DNA of 64,000 bases from Selenomonas ruminantium subsp. ruminantium ATCC 12561 (GCF_000424065.1 NZ_AUJE01000020.1:1-64000); one strand, 5' to 3'. Positions 40,509-50,480 are shown, counted from the stretch's first letter. Notes: generated by a model not told the origin, from the letters alone. Made by a program: numbers and translations.

Positions 40509-43064
40509 TTGAATAAGAAGACAGCGGAGCGCAAGACGGCTCCGCGGCGACGTAAGGCTTCCGGCAGGAAAAAAACAACGGTAAATTCTGTCGGCAGCCC
40601 GGAACGCAAATATGAACTTTTAGGTCTGCTATTGGTGGCTGTAAGCCTGATTTCCGTCTGCGGCCTTTGCGGGCTGAATGTTGGTTTTGTGGGAGTTTAC
40701 TTTGCCAAGTGCCTGAACTATATGTTCGGCGTGGGGGCAGTACTTATTTCCCTGCTGATTCTGCTGATTGGCTATCAGTATATCGTCAAGCATCATGGAC
40801 TGGTGTATTCTCCCCGCTTTTTCGGTTTGGGGCTACTATTTGTATCGGTATTGGCAATTTGGCATCACCTGGTGGTGGAGCCGGGAGCGGAGATTCTTCC
40901 GGAAAGCCTGCCACAGGGCGGCGGCCTTTTGGCGGGGGCTTTTTTGCTGATTTTGCGGAAGTTCTTCGGCGTCGATGGCTCGATTATCCTGCTGGGGGCA
41001 GGAGTTATTGGTTCCATATTGTTGTCAACCACCTGGTCACTGGCCAATGGCGTGCGGCGCACGCAGCGAACGGCGGCCAAAAGCGCGGTGGTTACAGGCA
41101 AGGCAATGGCTGTAGCTTACGAAAAAGTGGCCGATGTCAGTGAGCGTGTAGAGGAAAAAGTCGTAGAAAAAGTCAAAGCTTCCTTTTATAATCAGGAGGA
41201 AGATGACCATTTTGCCGAATTGCCGCTGACGGAAGCGGCAGAAAAGCTTACTGCAGAGCCCGTGGCAGAAGAAGTGACAGTAGCAGCAGAACCGGAGGTT
41301 CCGGCAGAGGAAGTGCCGAAATTTACGATTGAGTATGGCAGGCAGGAAGATGATATGGTTGAGCCTGCTGGTACGGAGAAGAGTGGGTTTACGTCAACGG
41401 TTGACCGTTCAAATGACGTGTCAGCCGTGAATAGTCAGCCGGCGATAAATGTGGACCAGCCTAAACCGGTAGCACCTTCGGCCAAGCCGATGAAGGATGC
41501 GGCCAAGCGGACAGCAATGCCCAGTTATGGAGAGATTGCACCAATAAGGCCTGCGGCGGCTATTTTGGATGGTTCAGAACAGACAGTTGAAGCGGCACCG
41601 TCGCCTGTTAAGCCCTATGAACTGCCTAAGGTTACGGAAATTCTCAGCAAGCATGTAAAAACGCAAAATTCGGCACTTGAAAAAGAGATTGCCGAAAATG
41701 CTATGACCTTGCAGCAGACCTTGGCGGATTTTAAGGTCAAGGCGACAATCTTGAATGCCTGCCACGGCCCAGCGGTTACCCGCTATGAGCTGGAGCCTGC
41801 ACCGGGGGTGAAGGTCAGCAAGATTACCAATCTTGCCGACGATATTGCCCTGCGTCTGGCGGCTGCGTCCGTGCGTATCGAGCAGATTCCTGGCAAGAGC
41901 GCCATCGGTATCGAAGTGCCGAACAAGGAGCTCGAAGGTGTACAGCTCCGCGAAGTTTTGGAAAATGCCAAGTTTGACAAAGCAAAATCTAAACTCACGG
42001 TGGGCCTGGGCATGGATATCGGCGGACAGGGCATTTTTGCCGACTTGGGCAAGATGCCGCACCTGTTGGTGGCTGGTGCCACGGGTTCCGGTAAGTCGGT
42101 GTGCATTAACACATTGATTACCAGTATTCTCTTTAAGGCCAAGCCGGATGAAGTAAAATTCATCCTCGTTGACCCCAAGATGGTCGAACTGTCCAATTAT
42201 AACGGCATACCGCATCTAATGGTGCCTGTTGTTACTGATGCCAAGAAAGCGGCTTCGGTGCTCAACTGGTCGGTGCAGGAGATGGAGAAGCGTTACAGCA
42301 AGTTTGCGGAGAAAGGTGTCCGCAATATGCAGGGCTATAACGACAATTTCCCTGAGGATAAGATGCCCGCCATCGTCATCATCATTGACGAGCTTGCGGA
42401 TTTGATGATGGTTGCGCCGCATGATGTAGAAGATGCCATCTGCCGTCTGGCACAGAAGGCGCGTGCGGCAGGCATCCATATGGTGCTGGCTACGCAGCGT
42501 CCTTCCGTTGACGTTATCACGGGTATCATCAAGGCCAATGTGCCTTCACGCATTTCCTTTGCGGTATCCAGCCAGATTGACTCGCGTACCATCCTCGACC
42601 GCAGCGGTGCCGAAAAACTGCTGGGGCGCGGCGATATGCTGTTCTTCCCGATTGGTGAGTCCAAGCCCCGCCGCGTGCAGGGGGCGTTCATCAGTGATGA
42701 TGAAGTAGAAAAACTGTTGGACTTCATCCGCGCCCAAGGTCAGGAAATGGAGCCCAACGAGGAAATCGAAGCCTTTACCCAAAAGGAAATGGCCGAAGCG
42801 GTAGAGGAAGAAAGCGGCAGCAAGGGCGCGCGCAGTGCGCCTAAGACCGATGCCCTGCTGGCTGATGCGGTCAATCTCGTCATGAGTACGGGGCAGGCTT
42901 CGGCATCGAGCATTCAGCGGCGCTTCCATATCGGCTTTACCCGGGCCGGGCGGCTGATTGATACCATGGAAGAGTTAAATATCGTGGGGCCGAATGTCGG
43001 CAGCAAACCACGCGAAATATTGATGACCAGTGATGAAGCATTGGAAGTCCTGGCCAATTTGTAA
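40509..43064 (+). CDS. ftsK: DNA translocase FtsK/SpoIIIE
   Basis: An 851-residue DNA pump for chromosome segregation at the septum. A basic N-terminus ([20 protein letters not shown]) precedes four membrane helices (about 36-190). A variable linker (200-390) follows, rich in Glu, Ala and Pro. The motor has Walker [15 protein letters not shown] and Walker [13 protein letters not shown]; the C-terminal gamma winged helix ([20 protein letters not shown]) recognises KOPS sites. A TGACNNGTCA cluster lies in the linker. GAGGTGAT is 6 bases before the TTG. Confidence 0.95.
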   Translation: MNKKTAERKTAPRRRKASGRKKTTVNSVGSPERKYELLGLLLVAVSLISVCGLCGLNVGFVGVYFAKCLNYMFGVGAVLISLLILLIGYQYIVKHHGLVYSPRFFGLGLLFVSVLAIWHHLVVEPGAEILPESLPQGGGLLAGAFLLILRKFFGVDGSIILLGAGVIGSILLSTTWSLANGVRRTQRTAAKSAVVTGKAMAVAYEKVADVSERVEEKVVEKVKASFYNQEEDDHFAELPLTEAAEKLTAEPVAEEVTVAAEPEVPAEEVPKFTIEYGRQEDDMVEPAGTEKSGFTSTVDRSNDVSAVNSQPAINVDQPKPVAPSAKPMKDAAKRTAMPSYGEIAPIRPAAAILDGSEQTVEAAPSPVKPYELPKVTEILSKHVKTQNSALEKEIAENAMTLQQTLADFKVKATILNACHGPAVTRYELEPAPGVKVSKITNLADDIALRLAAASVRIEQIPGKSAIGIEVPNKELEGVQLREVLENAKFDKAKSKLTVGLGMDIGGQGIFADLGKMPHLLVAGATGSGKSVCINTLITSILFKAKPDEVKFILVDPKMVELSNYNGIPHLMVPVVTDAKKAASVLNWSVQEMEKRYSKFAEKGVRNMQGYNDNFPEDKMPAIVIIIDELADLMMVAPHDVEDAICRLAQKARAAGIHMVLATQRPSVDVITGIIKANVPSRISFAVSSQIDSRTILDRSGAEKLLGRGDMLFFPIGESKPRRVQGAFISDDEVEKLLDFIRAQGQEMEPNEEIEAFTQKEMAEAVEEESGSKGARSAPKTDALLADAVNLVMSTGQASASSIQRRFHIGFTRAGRLIDTMEELNIVGPNVGSKPREILMTSDEALEVLANL
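41402..41423. repeat. TGACNNGTCA repeat cluster in ftsK
   Basis: TGACCGTTCA (41402-41411) and TGACGTGTCA (41414-41423) are 12 bp apart, with a further ACGTCAA at 41391-41397. They encode Asp-Arg-Ser and Asp-Val-Ser in the variable linker. Confidence 0.7.
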
Positions 43065-43078
43065 GAGGTGTAAGTTTT

Positions 43079-43570
43079 TTGCATATTGTTTTAATCGAAC
43101 CGGAAATTCCCGGTAACACAGGCAACATAGCGCGTCTCTGTGCGGCTACGGGGATTGAGCTTCACTTGGTAAAGCCCTTGGGCTTTTCTACGGACGACAA
43201 GCATTTGAAGCGGGCGGGACTTGACTACTGGCACTTGGTGAAGGTGCATTATCATGAGAACTTCAATGAAGTGCTGGAAAAATATCCTGACCATAATTTT
43301 TATTATTGTTCCACCAAGGCACCGCATGCCCATACGGAAGTGCAGTATACTTCCGAGGATATGCTGGTGTTTGGCAAGGAGTCGGCGGGGATTCCCGAGG
43401 AAATCTTAAATGCACATTGGGAATCCTGCGTACGCATTCCGATGATTGCCGATGCCCGGTCGCTAAATCTCTCCAATGCCGTGGCAGTGGTGGCCTATGA
43501 GGCTTTGCGTCAGCTTGACTTTGGCCAGCTGGCAGAAGTGGGCCCCGGGTTGCGTATGTGGAAAAAGTAA
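43079..43570 (+). CDS. trmL: tRNA (cytidine(34)-2'-O)-methyltransferase
   Basis: A 163-residue SPOUT methyltransferase with the trefoil-knot core. Signatures: EPEIPGNTGNIARLCAATG at the N-terminus, LVFGKESAGIPEEIL, and the knot SLNLSNAVAVVAYEALRQ. It methylates the wobble ribose in leucine tRNAs. GAGGTG at 43065-43070 is 8 bases before the TTG start at 43079. It lies between ftsK and murB in a co-directional run. Confidence 0.93.
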   Translation: MHIVLIEPEIPGNTGNIARLCAATGIELHLVKPLGFSTDDKHLKRAGLDYWHLVKVHYHENFNEVLEKYPDHNFYYCSTKAPHAHTEVQYTSEDMLVFGKESAGIPEEILNAHWESCVRIPMIADARSLNLSNAVAVVAYEALRQLDFGQLAEVGPGLRMWKK

Positions 43571-43594
43571 GTTAAAGAGGAATGAACTGGAAAG

Positions 43595-44509
43595 ATGATA
43601 AATGAAAATTTTATTGAAGCTTGCCGTAAGTTTCTGAAGCCGGAACAGCTGCTCTTAGATGCCCCGATGCGGGAACATACCACCTTTGAAATTGGCGGTC
43701 CCGCAGACTGTCTGCTTAAGCCGGCCAGCATGGAGGAAACGCAGCAAATCCTGCGTCTCGTGAAGGAATATGAACTGCCGCTTACCTTTGTGGGCAATGG
43801 CTCCAATATGCTGGTCAGCGACAAGGGCATTCGCGGTGTCGTGGTTAATTTTGCCGATACCTTTAATACCATTCAGGTGGAAGGTACGAAAATGACCGTG
43901 GGCGCAGGTGCACTCTTGAAAGATATTGCTGAAGCTGCTGCTCAGCACAGTCTCGCTGGCCTGGAATTTGCCTGCGGCATTCCCGGCAGCATTGGCGGTG
44001 CCGTCTTTATGAACGCCGGTGCCTACGGCGGGGAGACGAAAAACGTGGTCAAGGCTGTGCGGGCGGTAACCCGTGATGGCGAAGTCAAAACCTATGGTTT
44101 GGATGAGTTGGAGCTGGGCTATCGTCACAGCATTTTCCAGACCAATGGCGAGGCTATTGTGGAAGTGGAACTCGAGCTCACGTTGGGAAGTGAAGAAGAA
44201 ATCCGCGCGAGCATTGCTGATTTCACGCAGCGCCGTGAGAGCAAGCAGCCCTTGGAGATGCCTAGTGCCGGCAGTACGTTCAAGCGGCCGGAAGGGTATT
44301 TTGCCGGTACGCTGATCGACCAGACGGGGCTTAAGGGCCTGTCGGTTGGCGGTGCGCAGGTTTCCACCAAGCATGCTGGCTTTGTGGTGAACAAGGGCGG
44401 TGCAACTGCTGCGGATGTAATCAATCTCATTCATGAAGTGCAGAAGCGTGTGAAAGAAGCGCATGGCGTAGAGCTGCAGCCGGAAGTTCGTCTGATTGGT
44501 GAAAAATAA
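43595..44509 (+). CDS. murB: UDP-N-acetylenolpyruvoylglucosamine reductase
   Basis: A 304-residue FAD enzyme that forms UDP-N-acetylmuramate for peptidoglycan. FAD-binding segments include VGNGSNMLVSDKGIRGVVV and ACGIPGSIGGAVFMNAGAYGGE; the catalytic Ser lies in SAGSTFKRPEG and the Glu near the end (LQPEVRLIGE). It is of the short type IIb class typical of Firmicutes. It starts 24 bases after trmL. Confidence 0.95.
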   Translation: MINENFIEACRKFLKPEQLLLDAPMREHTTFEIGGPADCLLKPASMEETQQILRLVKEYELPLTFVGNGSNMLVSDKGIRGVVVNFADTFNTIQVEGTKMTVGAGALLKDIAEAAAQHSLAGLEFACGIPGSIGGAVFMNAGAYGGETKNVVKAVRAVTRDGEVKTYGLDELELGYRHSIFQTNGEAIVEVELELTLGSEEEIRASIADFTQRRESKQPLEMPSAGSTFKRPEGYFAGTLIDQTGLKGLSVGGAQVSTKHAGFVVNKGGATAADVINLIHEVQKRVKEAHGVELQPEVRLIGEK

Positions 44510-44524
44510 ATAAGCAGGATTTTT

Positions 44525-44575
44525 CCGCTCCTTTAGGGAATTATATCAATATATTCTTGAAAGGGGCGGATTTTT
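44525..44575 (+). promoter_or_regulatory. Inverted repeat with T-tract abutting a start codon
   Basis: CCGCTCCTTT (44525-44534) pairs with AAAGGGGCGG (44560-44569), then ATTTTT and the ATG at 44576. The right arm contains the only ribosome binding site for the next gene. It could be the murB terminator, a translational gate, or both, and it is built like the hairpin at 5284-5340. Confidence 0.6.
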
Positions 44576-46189
44576 ATGCGGTTAGATTTTTTAGGCGCAG
44601 CGCATACGGTTACCGGTTCTTGCTATCTGTTGGAAACGCAGGAACATCAGTATCTCATTGACTGTGGTATGTTTCAGGGAGCGCGGAGAATCCGCGAGCT
44701 GAATTATGAGAATTTTCCCTTTAATCCTGTGGGGATTGAGGCGGTAATTCTCACCCATGCTCATGTGGACCATTGCGGTCTGATTCCGAAACTCGTCAAG
44801 GATGGCTTCAAGGGCACGGTGTACGCCACGCAGGCTACCTGTGATTTGGCGCAGATTATGCTGCCGGATTCGGCCTTCATTCAGCAGTCTGATGCGGAAT
44901 CCTTCAACCGCAAAAATCAGCGGCGCGGTGAGGAACCGGTGGAGCCCATCTATTCTCTAGACGATGCAGCAGAGGCACTGAAGCATTTTGTCCCCATGCC
45001 CTATGAACAGGAATTTACTTTGGGGGACAATGTAAAGGTCAAGTTTTTCGATGCCGGTCATATCATCGGTTCGGCGATTGTGGATTTGCAGGTGACTGAA
45101 GGAGAAAAGACTACGAAACTGGTATTTTCCGGTGACCTGGGTCAGCCCAAACAGCCCATTATCAAAGACCCGACCGTGATTACCGGGGCCGATTTCCTCG
45201 TGGTGGAATCCACTTATGGAGACCGGCAGCATAAGCTTTATGACAAGGAAACGAAGCTGCTGGAAATCGTCAATGATACGATGGACAGAGGCGGTAATGT
45301 GATTATTCCTTCCTTTGCTGTTGGGCGTACACAAACGTTGCTGTACTATTTCTATAACCTTTGGAAACAGGGAAGGCTCGACGGGGATATCCCCATTATT
45401 CTGGACAGTCCATTGGCCATCAACGCCACCCGCATCTTTATGAAGAATTATCAGGACTTTGACGAGGAAGCCATTGAGATGTTTGGTGACAGCGAAAAAC
45501 TGACGGAATTTCCGCAGTTGCGTATCTGCAAGACGCCGGAAGAATCGCGGGCACTTAATAGTTCCGAAGGTTCGGCAATTATCATTTCGGCATCGGGCAT
45601 GGCGGATGCCGGGCGCATCCTGCATCATCTGAAACACAATCTCTGGCGGCCGGAATCGACGATTCTCTTTGTGGGCTATCAGGCAGAAGGGAGCCTGGGC
45701 CGTCGTTTGGTCGAAGGCATCAAGCGCGTGCGGGTCATGGGCGAGGAAGTGGCAGTTAAGGCACAGATTCAGGTCATGAATGGTTTTTCTGCCCATGCCG
45801 ATACCGACCAGCTTATGGATTGGATTAGCAATTTCCAGAATCCCAAACCGGCGAAAATCTTTATCGTGCATGGTGAAGCGCAGGGGCAGGAATTCTTGAA
45901 GAGCCGGATTCAGAAGGAATATCAGGGCGAAGCCTATATTCCCTTCCGCGGAGATGCCGTAGTTATTCATGGCCGTGCCTGCGATTTGCAGCCGTCCAAT
46001 ATTCCTGCGGTGTCGGTGGAGATGGAAATGGAGGAGCAGCTGGCGATTTTCGATGCGGAATACCGCAATCTGCGGCATAAGGTTCTGCAGTTGGCCGTTC
46101 GTCAGCCCAAGACGATGGAGCCGCTTTTAAAAGCGATTACCAAAGGATTCAATTATTTGCGGAAACTCTTTGCGCCGTTTAATATTTAG
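44576..46189 (+). CDS. MBL-fold beta-CASP ribonuclease-like protein
   Basis: A 537-residue metallo-beta-lactamase-fold protein. The zinc motif is LTHAHVDHCGLIPKL (about residues 58-72), with further ligands in DAGHIIGSA and SGDLG; a beta-CASP insert follows (YGDRQHKLYDKETKLL), then SASGMADAGRILHHLKHNL and a closing RMMBL domain (MNGFSAHADTDQLMDW, FIVHGE). The closest described relatives are bacterial and archaeal RNA-processing nucleases. Residues after about 460 form an unassigned helical tail. The specific RNA target is unknown. Confidence 0.87.
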   Translation: MRLDFLGAAHTVTGSCYLLETQEHQYLIDCGMFQGARRIRELNYENFPFNPVGIEAVILTHAHVDHCGLIPKLVKDGFKGTVYATQATCDLAQIMLPDSAFIQQSDAESFNRKNQRRGEEPVEPIYSLDDAAEALKHFVPMPYEQEFTLGDNVKVKFFDAGHIIGSAIVDLQVTEGEKTTKLVFSGDLGQPKQPIIKDPTVITGADFLVVESTYGDRQHKLYDKETKLLEIVNDTMDRGGNVIIPSFAVGRTQTLLYYFYNLWKQGRLDGDIPIILDSPLAINATRIFMKNYQDFDEEAIEMFGDSEKLTEFPQLRICKTPEESRALNSSEGSAIIISASGMADAGRILHHLKHNLWRPESTILFVGYQAEGSLGRRLVEGIKRVRVMGEEVAVKAQIQVMNGFSAHADTDQLMDWISNFQNPKPAKIFIVHGEAQGQEFLKSRIQKEYQGEAYIPFRGDAVVIHGRACDLQPSNIPAVSVEMEMEEQLAIFDAEYRNLRHKVLQLAVRQPKTMEPLLKAITKGFNYLRKLFAPFNI

Positions 46190-46215
46190 CTTTGTACAGG
46201 ACTATGAAAAAAAGA

Positions 46216-46244
46216 TTGACAATATGCGCTGTCTTTGCTACTAT
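46216..46244 (+). promoter_or_regulatory. Promoter of the PAS-GGDEF gene
   Basis: TTGACA (46216-46221), a 17-base spacer and TACTAT (46239-46244). The ACTAT-ACGG-ATAGT inverted repeat (46240-46253) overlaps the start-site region and could bind a regulator. Confidence 0.65.
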
Positions 46245-46276
46245 ACGGATAGTATATTACAATGCAAAATTTTATG

Positions 46277-46306
46277 GAGCCCCATGAGTTACTCGTGGGG
46301 CTCTTT
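46277..46306 (+). terminator. Terminator-like hairpin in the leader of the PAS-GGDEF gene
   Basis: GAGCCCCATGAG pairs with CTCGTGGGGCTC around TTA (one mismatch), then TTTG. It lies between a promoter about 30 bases upstream and the gene's start at 46341, so it is an attenuator candidate or ends a very short RNA. Confidence 0.65.
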
Positions 46307-46340
46307 GTGAGTTTTTACAACTTGTTTGAGGTGTAAACAT

Positions 46341-47642
46341 ATGTTCCGTTGTCATCTTTTGGTTGTTATGGTTGGTATGCCGGAGATTGCAGTCAGGGCG
46401 ATGCAGGATGCCAATATACCTGAAAATTGTCAGGTTGAGTTTGAAGTGGCAGCTTCGCTGGCTGATTTGCCGCCGATGGCCGGGCGAAAATGTGCCGCTT
46501 TGCTCTTAAATACGGTGGCTGATTGGGAACCTGCGCAGATAGATGCACAGTTTGGACGGGATACGCGATTAGTCATTTGTACGGACAGATTGGATGAACT
46601 ATCGCCAGACAAAATTGCTCGTGCCTGTCGTGTATGGCCGCTTACGAAGATAGATAATTATTGGCCTTTTTTTTGCGAGCATTTATTGGAAGACCTTTAT
46701 AAGCAGAAGGAATTGTGGCATACCCGTAACTGCCTGCAGACGATGGTGGATACCATGCCCGGTTTTGTCTGGTTCAAGGACATGGAAGGTCGCCACTTAA
46801 AGGTCAATCATGCTTTTTGCGAAATGGTGGGCAAGTCCATGCAGGAGGTTGAAGGCAAGGAGCACTATGAGATTTGGGGCGTAACGCCTGAACAGTATGA
46901 GGAAGGCGAATATGTTTGCCTCGAAACGGATAAAGCCATTGCGGACAATCCTAAACCAACGCTGTTTCAGGAGCAGGTATTGCATTCCAAATTGGGGCTT
47001 AGGCAGCTGGAAACCTATAAAGCACCGATTTTTGATGAAGATGGCAAGATGATTGGCAATATCGGTGTGGCTAAGGATGTAACCGAGGAGTATGCCTATA
47101 AAGAGCGGATTTTGCTTTTATCCCGTACCGATGAATTGACCAAACTGGCTAACCGCCGTTATTTTTATCAGTTTGTGGATATGCATCGCCGTAAGGGCAG
47201 TGGTGAGCTTACCTTATGCTATGTGGATTTGGATTACTTCAAGCAGCTCAATGATACCTTCGGTCATCAGTATGGCGATGCGGCTTTGATGGCGATTGGT
47301 GAACTATTGACCAGGGCTTTTCCTAAGGATTTTATTGCCCGTTTGGGCGGTGATGAATTCATTGTGGCGATTTTTGCGGTGCCGGAACGGGAAGTATTGG
47401 TGGATAAACTGGAAAAATTATATCAGTCCGCCAGAGAATTCTTCCACCATGATATATGCTTCCAGCATTTGGACATGAGTATCGGTGTGGCCTCCACGGA
47501 ATCGCATGCGGTAAGCTTAGATACGCTGTTGCAGCGCAGTGATAATGCTTTGTATTACACCAAGAAGAATAATCGCGGAAAGTATACTTTTTATGAAGAT
47601 ATTAAAGATAAAATGACTTTTCAGCGGGAATTTCATCAATAA
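46341..47642 (+). CDS. PAS-GGDEF diguanylate cyclase
   Basis: A 433-residue soluble protein. Residues 1-125 are an unassigned alpha/beta sensor region, 128-252 a PAS domain (MVDTMPGFVWFKDMEGRHLK to NIGVAKDVTEE) and 262-425 a GGDEF domain with RTDELTKLANRR and an intact GGDEF at 336-340, so c-di-GMP synthesis is likely. The inhibitory I-site RxxD is not conserved: D330 is present but F327 takes the Arg place. GAGGTG (46328-46333) is 7 bases before ATG 46341. No membrane helices. Confidence 0.92.
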   Translation: MFRCHLLVVMVGMPEIAVRAMQDANIPENCQVEFEVAASLADLPPMAGRKCAALLLNTVADWEPAQIDAQFGRDTRLVICTDRLDELSPDKIARACRVWPLTKIDNYWPFFCEHLLEDLYKQKELWHTRNCLQTMVDTMPGFVWFKDMEGRHLKVNHAFCEMVGKSMQEVEGKEHYEIWGVTPEQYEEGEYVCLETDKAIADNPKPTLFQEQVLHSKLGLRQLETYKAPIFDEDGKMIGNIGVAKDVTEEYAYKERILLLSRTDELTKLANRRYFYQFVDMHRRKGSGELTLCYVDLDYFKQLNDTFGHQYGDAALMAIGELLTRAFPKDFIARLGGDEFIVAIFAVPEREVLVDKLEKLYQSAREFFHHDICFQHLDMSIGVASTESHAVSLDTLLQRSDNALYYTKKNNRGKYTFYEDIKDKMTFQREFHQ

Positions 47643-47646
47643 GAAC

Positions 47647-47693
47647 AGGGCTTTGCGGGATAATTTGCAAAAATTACTGCAAGCCCTTTTATT
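47647..47693 (+). terminator. Terminator after the GGDEF gene
   Basis: AGGGCTTTGC (47647-47656) pairs with GCAAGCCCT (47679-47687) with one bulge, then TTTATTT. Confidence 0.7.
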
Positions 47694-47739
47694 TATAGCT
47701 AATTTTGTGCTAAAATAGGAACGTTAAGTTTGTAAATTA

Positions 47740-47758
47740 CAGCAGATTCTCTCTGCTG
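47740..47758 (+). promoter_or_regulatory. Leader hairpin before alaS
   Basis: CAGCAGA (47740-47746) pairs with TCTGCTG (47752-47758) around TTCTC, 29 bases before the alaS start. A -10-like TAAAAT is at 47711-47716. The leader is too short for a T-box. Confidence 0.45.
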
Positions 47759-47787
47759 CAAAATACCTATATGGGGGTAGATTTGAT

Positions 47788-50415
47788 TTGAAGTATATGA
47801 GTGGTAACGAACTGCGCGAAGCTTATTTGCAGTTCTTTGCAGAAAAGAAAGGGCATCTTCGCCTGCCGAGTTTCTCGCTGATTCCGCAGGATGACCCGAC
47901 CCTGCTCCTGATTGGTGCAGGTATGGCGCCGTTGAAGCCGTTCTTCACGGGCAAGATGAAACCGCCCCGCACGCGTGTGACGACCAGTCAGCGCTGCGTG
48001 CGTACCGGCGATATCGAAAATGTCGGCCGTACCGCCCGTCATCAGACATTCTTTGAAATGCTGGGCAACTTCTCCTTTGGCGATTACTTCAAGGGCGAAG
48101 CTATTCCCTGGGCATGGGAATTCCTGACGGAAGTCGTCGAACTGCCGAAGGACAAACTCTGGGTTACGGTTTATCCGGATGATGATGAAGCCATCGAAAT
48201 CTGGAAATCCCAGCCGGGCTTCCCGCAGGACCATATCGTCAAGATGGAAGATAACTTCTGGGAAATCGGCCCTGGCCCCTGTGGTCCGGACTCTGAAATC
48301 TACATCGACCTGGGCGAAGAACGCGGCTGCGGCTCGCCGGACTGCGCTGTTGGCTGTGACTGCGATAGATACCTCGAAATCTGGAACCTCGTGTTCACGC
48401 AGTACGACAAGCAGGAAGATGGTTCCTACAAGAACCTCGCCCATAAGAACATCGATACGGGTTGTGGTCTGGAGCGTCTGGCTTCCGTTGTACAGGAAAA
48501 GAAAACCAACTTTGAAACAGATCTCCTGTACCCGATTATCGAATACGCTGCTGGCGTTGCCGGTGTAAAATACGGTGAAGATGCCGAAAAGGATATTTCC
48601 CTCAAGGTTATCGCTGACCATGCCCGCTCCATGGCCATCATGATTATGGACGGCATTCTGCCCTCCAACGAAGGTCGTGGCTATGTCCTGCGCCGCATTC
48701 TGCGCCGTGCTATCCGTCATGGCCGCATGCTCGGCATCAAGGACAAGTTCCTCGAAGGTGCTGTTAACGCTGCTGTGGAAATCTACCGCGGTGCTAAGGA
48801 CTTTGAAGAACTCGTCAACAAAGCAGACTACATCAAGAAGGTTATCAGCCTCGAAGAAGACCGTTTCGCTGCTACCCTTAATCAGGGTATGGAACTTCTC
48901 GGCGCCGAAATCGAAAAGGTTAAGGCTGCCGGCAAGACGGCGCTCGACGGCGAAGTTACTTTCCGCCTTTACGATACCTTTGGTTTCCCCTGGGAACTGA
49001 CGGAAGAAATTCTCCATGAAAATGGTTTGGAACTCGATAAGGAAGGCTTTGACAAGGCTATGGACGAGCAGCGCACCCGCGCCCGCAACGCCCGTGCCGA
49101 AAACACCCGCGTGGCTGTACCCGACCTGTCCTCCATCGATGTCAGCAAGCTGACGGTCGATGAACAGGCTACGGCAGGCAAGGTTGTCGCTATCTGGCAG
49201 GATGGCAAGCTGGTGGACGAAATCACCGACGGCCAGGAAGCTGGTGTAATTCTCACGACGACGCCGTTCTACGCAGAAGGTGGCGGACAGGTTGGTGACG
49301 AAGGTATCCTGACCTCTGAATTCGGTCATATCAGCGTCAGCAACGCCAAGAAGCTGCCGGACGGTACGGTTTACCATGTGGCTTATGTCGAAGAAGGTCA
49401 GCTTAAAGTTGGCGACGAAGTGCAGATTGCGGTCAATAAGGCACAGAAACTGGCTTCTGCTCGCAACCATACGGCTACGCATCTCTTGCAGGCTGCCCTC
49501 AAGAAGGTTGTTGGTGACCAGATCAGTCAGGCTGGTTCCTCCGTTACGCCGGAACGCCTGCGTTTCGACTTCACGAACTTTGAACCGGTGACGGCTCAGC
49601 AGCTCGCTGATGTGGAAGAGCTCGTCAATAACGAAATCCTCAAGGGGCAGGATGTGGAAATTTCCCATATGAGCCTCGACGAAGCTAAAGCCGCTGGCGC
49701 TATGGCTTTGTTCTCCGAAAAATACGGTGATGTGGTACGCGTGGTCAAGGTTCCCGAATTCTCCATGGAACTTTGCGGCGGCTCCCATGTAGCCAATGTT
49801 GGCCAGATTGGCATGTTCAAGATTGTCAGCGAATCTGGTGTAGCTTCCGGCGTACGTCGTATCGAAGCCATCACGGGTAAGGCTGCGCTTGACTATGCCA
49901 ACGCTAAGATGTCAGTTCTTGCTGACGCTGCTGGCAAGCTCAAGACCAAGGAAGAAGAAGTTCCGGCGCAGATTGAAAAGCTGCAGGGCGAAATGAAGGC
50001 TATGCAGAAGCAGCTCGACGAAGTGGCTGCTATGCGTGACAAGGCCGATGCGGCTAAACTCATTGCAGGTCTGCAGGATATTAACGGTGTGAACGTTGTC
50101 TGCGGCAAGACCAATGCCGGCAGCATGGACGAACTCCGTGAAGTGGCCGATATGACGAGCTCCAAGCTCGATACGCCGAGCGTTGTGGTTCTGGCCTGCG
50201 TGAGTGGCGGCAAGGTAAATCTCGTGGTTAAGGCAACGAAAGAAGCCAATGCCAAGGGCATCCATGCCGGCAAGATCATCAAGGAAGCAGCTGCTGTTGT
50301 CGGTGGTGGCGGCGGCGGTCGTCCGGACATGGCTCAGGCTGGCGGTAAGAATGCGGAAGCACTGCCGCAGGCATTTGATAAGGCTGTAGAAGTGATTAAG
50401 GCTCAGCTGGGCTAA
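47788..50415 (+). CDS. alaS: Alanine--tRNA ligase
   Basis: An 875-residue class II synthetase with all four parts: aminoacylation core (QRCVRTGDIENVGRTARHQTFFEM, LEIWNLVFTQY), tRNA-recognition helices, the editing domain with zinc-site residues ARNHTATHLLQ and ELCGGSHVANVGQIG, and the C-terminal oligomerisation domain ending in GGGGGGRPDMAQAGG. Codon use is strongly biased, as in efp. The TTG start at 47788 follows a GGGGG tract by about 11 bases. Own terminator downstream. Confidence 0.97.
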   Translation: MKYMSGNELREAYLQFFAEKKGHLRLPSFSLIPQDDPTLLLIGAGMAPLKPFFTGKMKPPRTRVTTSQRCVRTGDIENVGRTARHQTFFEMLGNFSFGDYFKGEAIPWAWEFLTEVVELPKDKLWVTVYPDDDEAIEIWKSQPGFPQDHIVKMEDNFWEIGPGPCGPDSEIYIDLGEERGCGSPDCAVGCDCDRYLEIWNLVFTQYDKQEDGSYKNLAHKNIDTGCGLERLASVVQEKKTNFETDLLYPIIEYAAGVAGVKYGEDAEKDISLKVIADHARSMAIMIMDGILPSNEGRGYVLRRILRRAIRHGRMLGIKDKFLEGAVNAAVEIYRGAKDFEELVNKADYIKKVISLEEDRFAATLNQGMELLGAEIEKVKAAGKTALDGEVTFRLYDTFGFPWELTEEILHENGLELDKEGFDKAMDEQRTRARNARAENTRVAVPDLSSIDVSKLTVDEQATAGKVVAIWQDGKLVDEITDGQEAGVILTTTPFYAEGGGQVGDEGILTSEFGHISVSNAKKLPDGTVYHVAYVEEGQLKVGDEVQIAVNKAQKLASARNHTATHLLQAALKKVVGDQISQAGSSVTPERLRFDFTNFEPVTAQQLADVEELVNNEILKGQDVEISHMSLDEAKAAGAMALFSEKYGDVVRVVKVPEFSMELCGGSHVANVGQIGMFKIVSESGVASGVRRIEAITGKAALDYANAKMSVLADAAGKLKTKEEEVPAQIEKLQGEMKAMQKQLDEVAAMRDKADAAKLIAGLQDINGVNVVCGKTNAGSMDELREVADMTSSKLDTPSVVVLACVSGGKVNLVVKATKEANAKGIHAGKIIKEAAAVVGGGGGGRPDMAQAGGKNAEALPQAFDKAVEVIKAQLG

Positions 50416-50437
50416 AATAAAGTAAGTTAGGCTCGAT

Positions 50438-50480
50438 AAGGCCCGGCATAACCTTTGTAAAAAAGTTACGCCGGGCCTTT
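50438..50480 (+). terminator. alaS terminator
   Basis: GGCCCGGC-A-TAAC (50440-50452) pairs with GTTA-C-GCCGGGCC (50465-50477), then TTT. Confidence 0.85.

Noticed and set aside
47694-47787. T-box or other riboswitch before alaS.
   Set aside because: The leader is under 100 bases with one small hairpin and no T-box sequence or antiterminator.
47767-49788. A 673-codon open frame antisense to alaS, and other long antisense frames (for example 44957-46078, 41574-42215, 20700-21590).
   Set aside because: They mirror strongly biased codons of the sense genes, lack ribosome binding sites and resemble no family.
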